From assembly GCA_017388605.1 (NCBI GenBank), contig JAFPIE010000276.1, forward strand, positions 1-6,276: a stretch of DNA of 6,276 bases, given 5' to 3'. Under the pieces are notes generated by a model, which was given only the letters and a program-made list of their open reading frames with translations, was not told the DNA's origin and did not search any database. This stretch comes from Acholeplasmatales bacterium (lineage in GTDB: Bacteria > Bacillota_I > Bacilli_A > Acholeplasmatales > Anaeroplasmataceae). A program made the position numbers and the translations under genes. This document shows positions 1 through 6,052 of the stretch, in pieces; positions within the stretch are counted from its first letter, which is position 1, and every line of letters begins with the position of its first letter.

Positions 1-3000
1 CAAATGTTGTTTATATTTATGTCTCATTAAAGATTAATACTACATCCGTTACAGGCGAAGCTGAATTAAAGGTAGAGCTTAATACATACTATAAATATAT
101 GTATGATGCACTTGAGATGCTAAAGAAGGTGGAAACTAATCTTACTGCATTTAAAACGCAGGCAAAGCTAGAAATAAATCTTGCAACAAAAGCTTTAAGC
201 GAGGTTGTAAAGAGTGTTAATTTAGATTATGTTAATGCACTTAAAGCTCAGATTTATGAGCAAATTGATAAGGCTCCATCCCTAGATGAGGTAAAAGCTA
301 TTTTAGCAGAGTATTCCGATATCGCTATCGATTATGCAAAGAATATTGTTTCTTCTGAGGTTGAAGCTCTTATTGCTAACGCTAAGGGTGTAATTGATGG
401 ACTATATCAAACAATATTATCTAAAGTACCTGCCGACTTGAAGGACAAGGTTGAATCAATTTATAAAGATGCTTTAGTCGCTTTATCTAAGATTCATAAT
501 GCAAATGAAGCTGGCATGATTGAAGAATACATAAATGAATTCAAACTACGTATTCTTGAACTTAAGGATGATTTACTTGAATTAACATTAGACGAATATA
601 AAGCATTAGCATTAGAAAAGCTAGATGAATTAGTTGGCCCTTTAAAGGAAATATCTGAAAAATATAGCTTTGATAATTTAACAGGTACGATCACTCAATA
701 CTATACTACTGAAAAGGAATATATTGAGGGCATTGTATCTATGGATACTGCTAAGCAATTAATTACTAAGGTTGTAGAAGATACTCTTGCTGCCTTACCA
801 AATGTTAAAGAGGATATTATTTCTTTATTAGGATCTAAGGTTCAAGCCGTAGTAGATGAAGCCTTAAAATATACAGATAATGAAGAAATTATCGCCAAGG
901 CTAATGAATTTATTCAAGAATATACTACATTATTACAAAGAGTAGAAGACGTTAAAGAAATGAAGCCTATTGCTGAAGAAATGGTTGAACAAGCCAAAGA
1001 ATTAGCAAAAGAAATTGCAGAGGATATTCTTAAGGATTTGAAGGAAAAAGCATTAACTGCCTTAGAAAATGCAGTTACTGAGGCATTATCCTATATTGAG
1101 GATGAGGATTTAAAGGCTGAAATTCAAGAATTCTATGAAACTGAAGTAGCAAAGGTTGAGGCAATTAAGGACCTTGAAACTGCTAAGGCAACCGGTGAAG
1201 AGATTTTAGCTGAAGCAAAGGATTTCTTTGCAGAAAAGCTTTTAGAGGCTTTAGATGATGTAAAAGCAAAAGCAAAGGCTAAGCTTGATACAATGGTTAA
1301 TCAGGCACTTGAATTAATTCCTGATGAGACTCTACGTCAAGATATTAATACATTCTATCAAACTGAAGTTTCTATTATTACACAAGCTAATGATTTAGAA
1401 AGCTTAAAGGCTGCATTAGAATCAGTTGAAGAGGATACTAAGGCATTCTTAAAGGAAAAGTGTGATGCATATTTAGCTATATTAAAGCAAAATGCTTTAT
1501 CTGAATTAAGTGACTTAATTGGTGGTGCTATCCAAAAGATTCCATATGAAGATTTACAAGCAGATTTAACTAATTTCAAGAATCAAGAAATTGAAGTAAT
1601 TAATGGAATAACGGATTTAGAGACTTCTAAAACTGCATTTGCAAAGGTTAAGAAGGATACCCAGGATTTCATTGCTGCAGAAATAAGTAAGGCAATTACA
1701 TATGGTAAAGCAGCTATAAAGGAAACCTTAGATGGAGCTGTTGCGGATTTATTAACAAAGATCGAAGATGAAAATCTAAAGAGTGATATTAATGATTTCT
1801 ATAATACTGAAATGAGAAAGGTTGAAGCTATTGATTCTTTAGAGAAAGTAAGTACAGTAGCACAAGAAATTGCAAGTGACACTGATACCTTTGTTGCAAA
1901 TATGATTCAAGAGCAGTTAGCTATATTCAAGAATAAGGCTATTGAAAAGCTAGATGAATATATTGAGGCTGGAATTGCTAAATTACCAAATGATGAATTA
2001 AAGCAATCCTTAAGAGATTTCAAAACAACAGAGCTAACAAAGGTTCAAGCAGTAAATACACTAGAGGATGCAAAGGCTCTTCCAAATGTATTAAAGGAAG
2101 ATGTTGAGCTATATGTAAAGGAATTAGTGGCTAGTACACTTAAGGAAGCAAGAGATAAGATGATTTCTTACGTTGCCGCATTAAAGAATTCCTTTAATCA
2201 AAGCCCATATGACTATGTACCAAAAGCTATGACTGAAGGTGCATCCATTCAAAAATATGCAAATGCTAATTTTGCAACAGATTACACAACAAATGTTGCT
2301 GTAGATCAAATTCTAAAGGGCGGATATGGCGAGCAATGGAATATGGTATTACAGAATATGGATAAATGTGATGCATATATGAGAATCCTTTCTAAGGGCG
2401 AGACTATCATTAACTTAGCTACTACAGCTGTAAATGAGTATTTAAACAGCAAGTATGCGGATTCCTTAAGCTATACCGCAAGAGGAGATAACTATTCTGT
2501 ATCTATCGACTATTCTGATGATATCGTATATTACAATATTGTATTTACTACTCCAATTAATGTTCCATTATTAGGAGAGGTTACTCCAACAATTCAAATG
2601 GAATATGATGGCGCAACAGGCGATAAGACCTTCTATATTTCTATAACAAATGAAAATGCTATAAGATATGTTGTTTCTAATAATTCCTTTGAATTCGGTC
2701 TATCCTTAGGATTAAGTAAGGGTAAACGTACATCCTATGTGACTCTTTCTCGTGATGAATCCAACAATGTTACTGGTCATTTATATGAATATTTAACCGT
2801 TGGAAACAAGGATGCAGTTAAGTCATGTGCGGATTTCTATATTGGCGATACTTACGCAACAGTAGTAGGTAATAAGGCATCTGGTATGGTTGCATTCAGT
2901 GGCTATATCAATGAATTATACAATGTTGCACAAGGCGATTTAATTGGCTATGAGGTAAGAGAAGAATTAAGTGCTGTTGTATATAATACATTATGGTTCA

Positions 3001-3455
3001 ATTTAGCTGATATTGATGGTATTAATAGTGTAAAGGTACTAGAAAAGTCTGATGCTAATGAATCATCTAAATCTACTGTTGATGTATATATCAATGGTTC
3101 TTCTAAATTATTAGTTCCTACATATAATAAAAAGGCCTTTGTAAAAACTTCTCGTAAATATGATATTGAATTAAGAACAAGACATTATTATACATATGAT
3201 GATGATAAAGAGGAATATGTAGATAATGAAATAACTGTTCCAATGATGTTTATTCAAGAGGGCGATAATTTTAATACCTTTGCTGCAGATTTCTTAGCGG
3301 ATAATCAAACTGTAGTAAGTGTTGCACTTGAGGAGGATTCATTAAATAAGATCTTAGATGATTACGATACTTATATCGATATCTTTATCGAAAATAAGGA
3401 ATTAATGGATTCTAATAAGATTCTTGCCTTCATTCATGATGCTGAAGAAGAATAA
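1..3455 (+). CDS. Large helical-repeat protein with beta-rich C-terminus (5' partial)
   Basis: I do not recognise the family. The frame is open from base 3 to the left edge, and the first ATG (base 99) has no Shine-Dalgarno site, so the true start lies outside the window; 1150 residues are visible. Numbering from base 3, residues about 40-717 are almost purely helical, rich in Glu, Lys, Ala and Leu, and built of tandem units. Residues about 732-1150 change to Tyr/Asn/Ser/Thr-rich, beta-type sequence (for example GDKTFYISIT and VDVYINGSSK), ending in the acidic tail DAEEE. There is no LPxTG motif, no C-terminal hydrophobic segment and no SLH-like repeat. By inference it is an extended rod, perhaps a surface or secreted adhesin-like protein whose signal peptide or lipobox would be in the missing N-terminus. 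A cytoplasmic structural role is not excluded. A strong terminator follows 18 bases after the stop, so it is the last gene of its transcript. Confidence 0.9.
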   Translation, partial: NVVYIYVSLKINTTSVTGEAELKVELNTYYKYMYDALEMLKKVETNLTAFKTQAKLEINLATKALSEVVKSVNLDYVNALKAQIYEQIDKAPSLDEVKAILAEYSDIAIDYAKNIVSSEVEALIANAKGVIDGLYQTILSKVPADLKDKVESIYKDALVALSKIHNANEAGMIEEYINEFKLRILELKDDLLELTLDEYKALALEKLDELVGPLKEISEKYSFDNLTGTITQYYTTEKEYIEGIVSMDTAKQLITKVVEDTLAALPNVKEDIISLLGSKVQAVVDEALKYTDNEEIIAKANEFIQEYTTLLQRVEDVKEMKPIAEEMVEQAKELAKEIAEDILKDLKEKALTALENAVTEALSYIEDEDLKAEIQEFYETEVAKVEAIKDLETAKATGEEILAEAKDFFAEKLLEALDDVKAKAKAKLDTMVNQALELIPDETLRQDINTFYQTEVSIITQANDLESLKAALESVEEDTKAFLKEKCDAYLAILKQNALSELSDLIGGAIQKIPYEDLQADLTNFKNQEIEVINGITDLETSKTAFAKVKKDTQDFIAAEISKAITYGKAAIKETLDGAVADLLTKIEDENLKSDINDFYNTEMRKVEAIDSLEKVSTVAQEIASDTDTFVANMIQEQLAIFKNKAIEKLDEYIEAGIAKLPNDELKQSLRDFKTTELTKVQAVNTLEDAKALPNVLKEDVELYVKELVASTLKEARDKMISYVAALKNSFNQSPYDYVPKAMTEGASIQKYANANFATDYTTNVAVDQILKGGYGEQWNMVLQNMDKCDAYMRILSKGETIINLATTAVNEYLNSKYADSLSYTARGDNYSVSIDYSDDIVYYNIVFTTPINVPLLGEVTPTIQMEYDGATGDKTFYISITNENAIRYVVSNNSFEFGLSLGLSKGKRTSYVTLSRDESNNVTGHLYEYLTVGNKDAVKSCADFYIGDTYATVVGNKASGMVAFSGYINELYNVAQGDLIGYEVREELSAVVYNTLWFNLADIDGINSVKVLEKSDANESSKSTVDVYINGSSKLLVPTYNKKAFVKTSRKYDIELRTRHYYTYDDDKEEYVDNEITVPMMFIQEGDNFNTFAADFLADNQTVVSVALEEDSLNKILDDYDTYIDIFIENKELMDSNKILAFIHDAEEE
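822..2153 (+). repeat. Six tandem 74-residue (222-bp) protein repeats
   Basis: Inside the large gene, an anchor pattern of the form (I/L)(E/P)xE(D/N/T)Lxx(D/E)(I/L)xxFYxTE recurs. With residues counted from base 3, its central Leu/Ile lies at 296, 370, 444, 518, 592 and 666, so every step is exactly 74 residues. Examples are IEDEDLKAEIQEFYETEV, IPDETLRQDINTFYQTEV and IEDENLKSDINDFYNTEM. A second conserved patch, (D/S)LE(T/S/K)xK, follows about 21 residues later. Less regular relatives lie upstream at about residues 77, 146 and 226, with spacings of about 69, 80 and 70. The DNA copies are diverged, so this is an old protein repeat and not a recent DNA duplication. Each unit probably folds as a small helical bundle. 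The unit boundaries given are an arbitrary phase. Confidence 0.85.
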
Positions 3456-3473
3456 AACGGGCGAATGACAAGC

Positions 3474-3502
3474 AAAAAGTGGCTTAACTAAGCCACTTTT
3501 TT
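3474..3502 (+). terminator. Intrinsic terminator after the large repeat-protein gene
   Basis: A 12-bp perfect stem, AAAAAGTGGCTT (3474-3485) with AAGCCACTTTTT (3490-3501), closes a 4-nt loop and ends in a run of six T. It begins 18 bases after the TAA stop. The A-rich left arm makes it potentially active on the minus strand as well, but no minus-strand gene is seen to need it. Confidence 0.92.
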
Positions 3503-3540
3503 CATTATTTATTCCATAATATACTATCGACAATGAATAA

Positions 3541-3545
3541 AGGAG
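3541..3545 (+). promoter_or_regulatory. RBS fixing the start of the small CxCGH gene at 3553
   Basis: AGGAG lies 7 bases before the ATG at 3553 but only 1 base before the in-frame ATG at 3547, which is too close for initiation. The start at 3553 is therefore preferred. A TATACT at 3520-3525 could be the -10 element of this gene, but no convincing -35 precedes it. Confidence 0.85.
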
Positions 3546-3552
3546 AATGTAT

Positions 3553-3942
3553 ATGCCATATTATTTAGTGAAATGTAAATGTGGACATGTAGGTAAGAAA
3601 TACTATATGCCAATAACCTTTGCTGTGGAAGCTTCAAGTAAAAAGGATGCATCCGCTTATGCTAGAACGATTCGTAGAGTTAAGCACGATCATAAGGATG
3701 CTATATTAGAATGTATTGAAGTGTCCTATGAAGAATACTTAAACCAAAAAGAAATAAATGAAAATGACATATATCTTAAATGTCATTCACGTCACGAACA
3801 AAATGAATATTTGAATGAAATAAAGGATAGATTAATCGTAGATCCTAATTGGATTAAGAAAAACAATCTGGGATATAAAAATAGAAAGCCAAATCTATCT
3901 ATGCAAAAGAAGAAATATGAAGAAACTTCATATTTAGACTAA
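3553..3942 (+). CDS. Conserved hypothetical small protein with CxCGH motif
   Basis: This encodes 129 residues starting MPYYLVKCKCGHVGKK. The N-terminus carries a C-x-C-G-H cluster (residues 8-12), and a second Cys/His group, KCHSRHE, occurs at about residues 76-82. Together these could bind one metal ion such as zinc, which is inference. The middle part (ARTIRRVKHDHKDAILECIEVSYEEYL) contains an HDHKDAI core, and the C-terminus is Lys-rich. I recall similar short proteins beginning YLVKxKCGHVG, with a VKHDHKDAI segment, as uncharacterised proteins in low-GC gut Bacillota. No function is known to me. There is no signal peptide or membrane segment, so it is probably cytosolic. It stands alone between two terminators, which implies its own promoter just upstream. 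Confidence 0.88.
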   Translation: MPYYLVKCKCGHVGKKYYMPITFAVEASSKKDASAYARTIRRVKHDHKDAILECIEVSYEEYLNQKEINENDIYLKCHSRHEQNEYLNEIKDRLIVDPNWIKKNNLGYKNRKPNLSMQKKKYEETSYLD

Positions 3943-3970
3943 CCACGATTCTATCGTGGTTTTCTTTTTT
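3941..3970 (+). terminator. Intrinsic terminator after the CxCGH gene
   Basis: AACCACGAT (3941-3949) pairs with ATCGTGGTT (3953-3961) across a 3-nt loop, followed by TTCTTTTTT. The left arm overlaps the last two bases of the TAA stop, so the terminator is fused to the end of the gene. Confidence 0.92.
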
Positions 3971-4063
3971 GCTACTAATTCTATTAAATATTTATAAGAA
4001 TATCTTTATATAATAAAGAATAAATGTAACCCATATTTATTTAACAAGTGATATTTATAAATA

Positions 4064-4092
4064 TTAATATATTAAATTAAAAATGATATAAT
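4064..4092 (+). promoter_or_regulatory. Extended -10 promoter of the DUF2130-like gene
   Basis: TATAAT at 4087-4092 is a perfect -10 and is preceded by TGA, giving the TGnTATAAT extended form. Seventeen bases upstream is a weak -35, TTAATA (4064-4069). Transcription would start near 4099 and leave a leader of about 74 nt. The rest of 3971-4172 is about 80% A/T. A 14-bp perfect palindrome, ATATTTATAAATAT (4051-4064), abuts the -35 and could be an operator, but in such AT-rich DNA it may be chance. Confidence 0.7.
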
Positions 4093-4156
4093 GAAAGCAA
4101 AGAAAAAAGTGAACCATATTGGTTGCAAAAATGAAAAATACAAACATAGGATTAAT

Positions 4157-4163
4157 GGAGGAG
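4157..4163 (+). promoter_or_regulatory. RBS fixing the start of the DUF2130-like gene at 4173
   Basis: GGAGGAG lies 9 bases before the ATG at 4173. The frame is open further up to a TTG at 4119 and an ATG at 4131, but neither has a Shine-Dalgarno site, and 4173 also gives a family-like N-terminus. Confidence 0.88.
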
Positions 4164-4172
4164 AAAATAAAA

Positions 4173-5630
4173 ATGAAGGTAAAATTTAGTGTAAAAGATT
4201 CAAAAACTTTAGAATTACAGGAAAATGCATCTAAAGGAGATATCATTGACTTAACTGAAGAAATCTCTATTGATACTACATCCTTAGAAGCAAAATTAAA
4301 TGAAGAAATTGATAGAAGCAAGGATAAGATTTATCTATCTAAGCTTGAAAGCGAGAAAAAGGCACTTCTTGCAACCTTTAATGAAGAAAAGGAGCGTGAG
4401 CTTGCTAAGCTTAAGATTGAAATCTCTAAGCTTGAAAATGATTTAAAGGTTAGCCTAGAGAAAAAGGATTCTGAAAAGGAGCTTGCTTTAAAGAACCAGG
4501 AAATGGAAAAGAAGGATCTCCTTGCTAAAAAGAATGAAGAAATTAAAGAATTACAGAACCAGATTTTAAACGCTAACCAGGCTAAGGAAATTGCTGTTCA
4601 CGAAGCTTTAGTCAAAAAGAATGAGGAAATTCAAAAGCTAAATGAGGAAATCAAGGTATCCGAGGCTAACCATAGCTTAGCACTTTCTGAACAATCTCGT
4701 AAGAACCAAGAAGAAATTACTGAGATGAAAACTAAGATTATGGAATTGAACCATAAAATCGAAGAAGAAAAGCGCAGTAAGGCTGAGGAGCTAAAGGCTC
4801 AAGAGGAAGCTACAGAAAAGCTTCTAAAGATGAAGGATGAGCAAATCGAGCAATACAAGGACTTCAAGAAGGGCTTATCTACAAAGATGATTGGTGAATC
4901 CTTAGAACAGCATTGCTTAAATGAATTCAACAAGGTTAGAGCCTATGCATTCCCTAATGCTTATTTCGAAAAGGACAATGATGTTGTTGATGGTACAAAG
5001 GGTGACTTCGTTTTCCGTGAGGAAAAGGATGGAGTAGAATTATTATCCATTATGTTTGAAATGAAAAATGAAATGGATACTACATCAACTAAGCATAAGA
5101 ATGAGGATTTCTTTGATAAGCTAGATAAGGATAGAAAAAAGAAAAACTGCGAATACGCAGTATTAGTTACAATGCTAGAATTAGATAATGAAGCCTATGA
5201 TGGTATTGTAGATGTATCCTATAGATATCCTAAGATGTATGTCATTCGTCCACAATTCTTAGTATCTTTAATTGGTATTTTAAGAAATCAAGCATTAAAT
5301 ACTATAAGCTACAAGAAGGAGCTTGAAATTATTAAGAATCAGGATATTGATGTATCTAATTTTGAAGCTAAGATGCTAGACTTCCAGGATAAATTCGGAA
5401 AGAATTATGAAAGAGCTCAAGAGAAGTTCCAAACCGCAATCGATGAAATCGATAAATCTATTGCTCATTTAAACAAGATTAAGGAAGCCTTAATTTCTTC
5501 TGAAAACAATTTAAGACTTGCGAATGATAAGGCTCAGGATTTATCGATTAAGAAGCTTACCCGTGGTAATCCTACAATGCAAAAGAAATTCGAAGAAGCA
5601 AGAAAAAATAAGGAATTAGAAGAAAAATAA
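4173..5630 (+). CDS. DUF2130 (COG4487)-like coiled-coil protein with nuclease-like domain
   Basis: This encodes 485 residues. Residues 1-35 ([20 protein letters not shown] onward) form a small beta-type head. Residues about 36-232 are a long charged coiled coil of Glu/Lys/Leu heptads. Residues about 235-375 are the conserved domain: [12 protein letters not shown] (241-252), KGDFVFRE (276-283), MFEMKNE (294-300), a Lys-rich helix and strand ([15 protein letters not shown], 319-333), and [16 protein letters not shown] (356-371). Residues 376-485 are helical again with a basic end. E242 or E245, D278 and E296-x-K298 fit the acidic and lysine pattern of a PD-(D/E)XK fold, to which I believe DUF2130 is related. 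The molecular function of the family is not established as far as I know, and DNA cleavage is inference. Many relatives have an N-terminal CPxC zinc motif; this one has no Cys there. There is no signal peptide. The gene is monocistronic. Confidence 0.85.
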   Translation: MKVKFSVKDSKTLELQENASKGDIIDLTEEISIDTTSLEAKLNEEIDRSKDKIYLSKLESEKKALLATFNEEKERELAKLKIEISKLENDLKVSLEKKDSEKELALKNQEMEKKDLLAKKNEEIKELQNQILNANQAKEIAVHEALVKKNEEIQKLNEEIKVSEANHSLALSEQSRKNQEEITEMKTKIMELNHKIEEEKRSKAEELKAQEEATEKLLKMKDEQIEQYKDFKKGLSTKMIGESLEQHCLNEFNKVRAYAFPNAYFEKDNDVVDGTKGDFVFREEKDGVELLSIMFEMKNEMDTTSTKHKNEDFFDKLDKDRKKKNCEYAVLVTMLELDNEAYDGIVDVSYRYPKMYVIRPQFLVSLIGILRNQALNTISYKKELEIIKNQDIDVSNFEAKMLDFQDKFGKNYERAQEKFQTAIDEIDKSIAHLNKIKEALISSENNLRLANDKAQDLSIKKLTRGNPTMQKKFEEARKNKELEEK

Positions 5631-5646
5631 TTCATCTCAACAAAGC

Positions 5647-5685
5647 ATGTCATCTTAAAATGAATAAGATGACATTTTCTTTTTT
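5647..5685 (+). terminator. Intrinsic terminator after the DUF2130-like gene
   Basis: An 11-bp perfect stem, ATGTCATCTTA (5647-5657) with TAAGATGACAT (5665-5675), encloses a 7-nt loop and is followed by TTTTCTTTTTT. It starts 17 bases after the stop. Confidence 0.92.
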
Positions 5686-5759
5686 GAGAAGCACTCACAT
5701 GGAAAGTGTTACTCTTTTAGTCAAACGATAATGTGAAAAACTAGTCCACTGAATTAATC
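5686..5759. other. Short spacer with nothing recognised
   Basis: Between the DUF2130-like terminator and the promoter at 5760 I see no ORF with a ribosome binding site, no strong hairpin and no repeat. It separates the protein-coding part of the window from the structured RNA locus. Confidence 0.6.
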
Positions 5760-5787
5760 TTGAATAATCATAAAAATATGCTATACT
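5760..5787 (+). promoter_or_regulatory. Promoter of the short plus-strand RNA (antitoxin-RNA candidate)
   Basis: A -35 TTGAAT (5760-5765), a 16-bp spacer and a -10 TATACT (5782-5787) preceded by TGC give an extended -10. A start near 5794 is predicted. No plus-strand ORF with a start codon and RBS follows, so the product should be a non-coding RNA. Confidence 0.75.
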
Positions 5788-5798
5788 ATAAGTGTCTT

Positions 5799-5817
5799 GA
5801 GGGACAACGTATTAGGA
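5799..5817 (+). repeat. Direct repeat copy 1 (in the plus-strand RNA)
   Basis: GAGGGACAACGTATTAGGA. The last 14 bases, ACAACGTATTAGGA (5804-5817), are identical to 5867-5880. This copy lies just beyond the predicted 3' end of the minus-strand RNA, so only the plus-strand RNA carries it. Confidence 0.9.
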
Positions 5818-5859
5818 AAAACGAAAAGGGATGATTGCCGTCATCCCTTTTCTCATTTT
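5817..5859. terminator. Shared bidirectional terminator between two convergent transcripts
   Basis: A 12-bp perfect stem, GAAAAGGGATGA (5823-5834) with TCATCCCTTTTC (5841-5852), closes a 6-nt loop, TTGCCG. On the minus strand it is followed by GTTTTT (5822-5817), a good tail. On the plus strand the 7-bp GC-rich core is followed by TTTTCTCATTTT, a weaker but plausible tail. Promoters face it from both sides. Confidence 0.85.
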
Positions 5860-5860
5860 G

Positions 5861-5880
5861 GAGGAAACAACGTATTAGGA
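5861..5880 (+). repeat. Direct repeat copy 2 (antisense of the toxin-mRNA 3' UTR)
   Basis: GAGGAAACAACGTATTAGGA repeats 5799-5817 with a shift of 63 bases at the 14-base identical core and a one-base difference in length. In the minus-strand RNA this reads TCCTAATACGTTGTTTCCTC, which contains an anti-Shine-Dalgarno stretch (TTTCCTCC, extending to 5860). Confidence 0.9.
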
Positions 5881-5886
5881 TACTAT

Positions 5887-5958
5887 CTAGCGATAGTTAT
5901 TCTTATTAATAATAATGATTAATACCATTATCACAATAAGAATTATTAGGTATTCCAC
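5887..5958 (-). CDS. 23-residue hydrophobic peptide, candidate type I toxin
   Basis: The frame starts at GTG (5958-5956) and stops at TAG (5889-5887). AGGAGG (5970-5965) lies 6 bases upstream, which is ideal spacing. The peptide begins with an acidic MEY, continues with the uninterrupted core LIILIVIMVLIIII, and ends NKNNYR: one membrane segment with a positively charged C-terminal tail. Small single-span peptides of this kind act as membrane-damaging toxins in type I toxin-antitoxin systems. I do not match it to Fst, TxpA/BsrG, Ldr or Hok; in particular the Pro of Fst is absent. The start codon sits in a hairpin and the SD overlaps the stop of the upstream mini-ORF, suggesting translation-coupled control. 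Caution: AT-rich palindromic DNA readily encodes Ile-rich peptides, so expression must be shown. Confidence 0.55.
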   Translation of the reverse strand: MEYLIILIVIMVLIIIINKNNYR

Positions 5959-5964
5959 CTAATA

Positions 5965-5970
5965 CCTCCT
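5965..5970 (-). promoter_or_regulatory. SD of the hydrophobic peptide, overlapping the upstream stop
   Basis: Reading the minus strand, TTAGGAGG contains both the TAG stop of the 12-codon frame (5971-5969) and the AGGAGG site for the next frame. Ribosomes ending the first frame would sit on this site. Confidence 0.7.
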
Positions 5971-6007
5971 AACTACCCGTTGTTCCCTCCGAGTAGAAGT
6001 GTTTCAT
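5969..6007 (-). CDS. 12-residue leader peptide MKHFYSEGTTGS
   Basis: ATG at 6007-6005 and TAG at 5971-5969, with AGGAGGAG (6023-6016) 8 bases upstream. This is one of the best RBSs in the window, attached to a frame of only 12 codons. Its end overlaps the SD of the hydrophobic peptide. It may be a translated leader whose passage opens the structured RNA for the second frame, as the mok frame does for hok. Its sequence also contains GGAGGGAACAACG (5990-5978), a second partner for the 3' UTR anti-SD. Whether the peptide itself matters is unknown. Confidence 0.5.
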   Translation of the reverse strand: MKHFYSEGTTGS

Positions 6008-6052
6008 TCTGTTGTCTCCTCCTAAAATGAACCATATAAATATGGCAATTTA

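Larger units (their letters stand above)
5794..5860 (+). ncRNA. Candidate antitoxin-like RNA, about 67 nt
   Basis: From a predicted start near 5794, the RNA carries GAGGGACAACGTATTAGGA (5799-5817), then the hairpin at 5823-5852, and should end in the T-stretch at 5853-5859. It has no ORF. Its 3' half is antisense to the 3' end of the convergent minus-strand transcript. Its 5' half repeats 5861-5880 and so can base-pair in trans with the 3' UTR of that transcript (14 contiguous pairs plus neighbours). Length and layout match RNA II of the par/fst type I system, which is known to be about 65 nt. Transcription and function are inferred, not shown. Confidence 0.6.
5817..6046 (-). ncRNA. Candidate toxin mRNA, about 230 nt, highly structured
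   Basis: The span runs from the predicted start at 6046 to the terminator tail at 5817. In order it carries a 5'-terminal hairpin (6032-6045, stem CCATAT/ATATGG), a strong SD and a 12-codon frame (5969-6007), an overlapping SD and a 23-codon hydrophobic frame (5887-5958), and a 3' UTR with an anti-SD stretch (5853-5880) before the terminator. Three further local hairpins cover the second frame: TATTAGGT/ACCTAATA around its GTG start, a 45-nt hairpin (5899-5943) over the hydrophobic codons, and ACTATC/GATAGT at its stop (5882-5897). It is listed as an RNA because its structure dominates; the two peptides are listed separately. Confidence 0.6.

Noticed and set aside
99..101. ATG at 99 as the true start of the large gene
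   Set aside because: There is no Shine-Dalgarno site, and the same frame is open and protein-like all the way to the left edge.
494..694. Minus-strand 66-codon open frame inside the large repeat gene
   Set aside because: It has no ribosome binding site, its Ser/Asn-rich composition is typical of antisense to a Lys/Glu/Leu-rich gene, and it is fully covered by the plus-strand coding region.
1358..1579. Minus-strand 73-codon open frame inside the large repeat gene
   Set aside because: It is antisense of the repeat units with no SD or promoter; a shadow frame.
4051..4064. 14-bp palindrome ATATTTATAAATAT as an operator
   Set aside because: It is only A/T bases in a stretch of about 80% A/T where such palindromes arise by chance; mentioned with the promoter but not called.
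4119..4172. 18-codon N-terminal extension of the DUF2130-like protein from a TTG (or the ATG at 4131)
   Set aside because: No SD precedes either codon, whereas GGAGGAG precedes the ATG at 4173 by 9 bases.
4064..4321. Minus-strand 85-codon open frame over the DUF2130-like promoter and start
   Set aside because: It is Phe/Ser-rich antisense of a Lys/Glu-rich gene. It runs across a clear plus-strand promoter and RBS and has no SD of its own.
5794..5880. Riboswitch or T-box leader on the plus strand (hairpin terminator plus repeats after a promoter)
   Set aside because: No plus-strand coding gene follows within the transcript, the SD-like GGAGG at 5860 has no start codon behind it, and no T-box or known aptamer core is visible. 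The convergent minus-strand unit explains the elements better.
5804..5880. CRISPR-like or transposon-end repeat
   Set aside because: There are only two copies, the spacing is filled by a terminator hairpin, and there are no terminal inverted repeats, target duplications or transposase.
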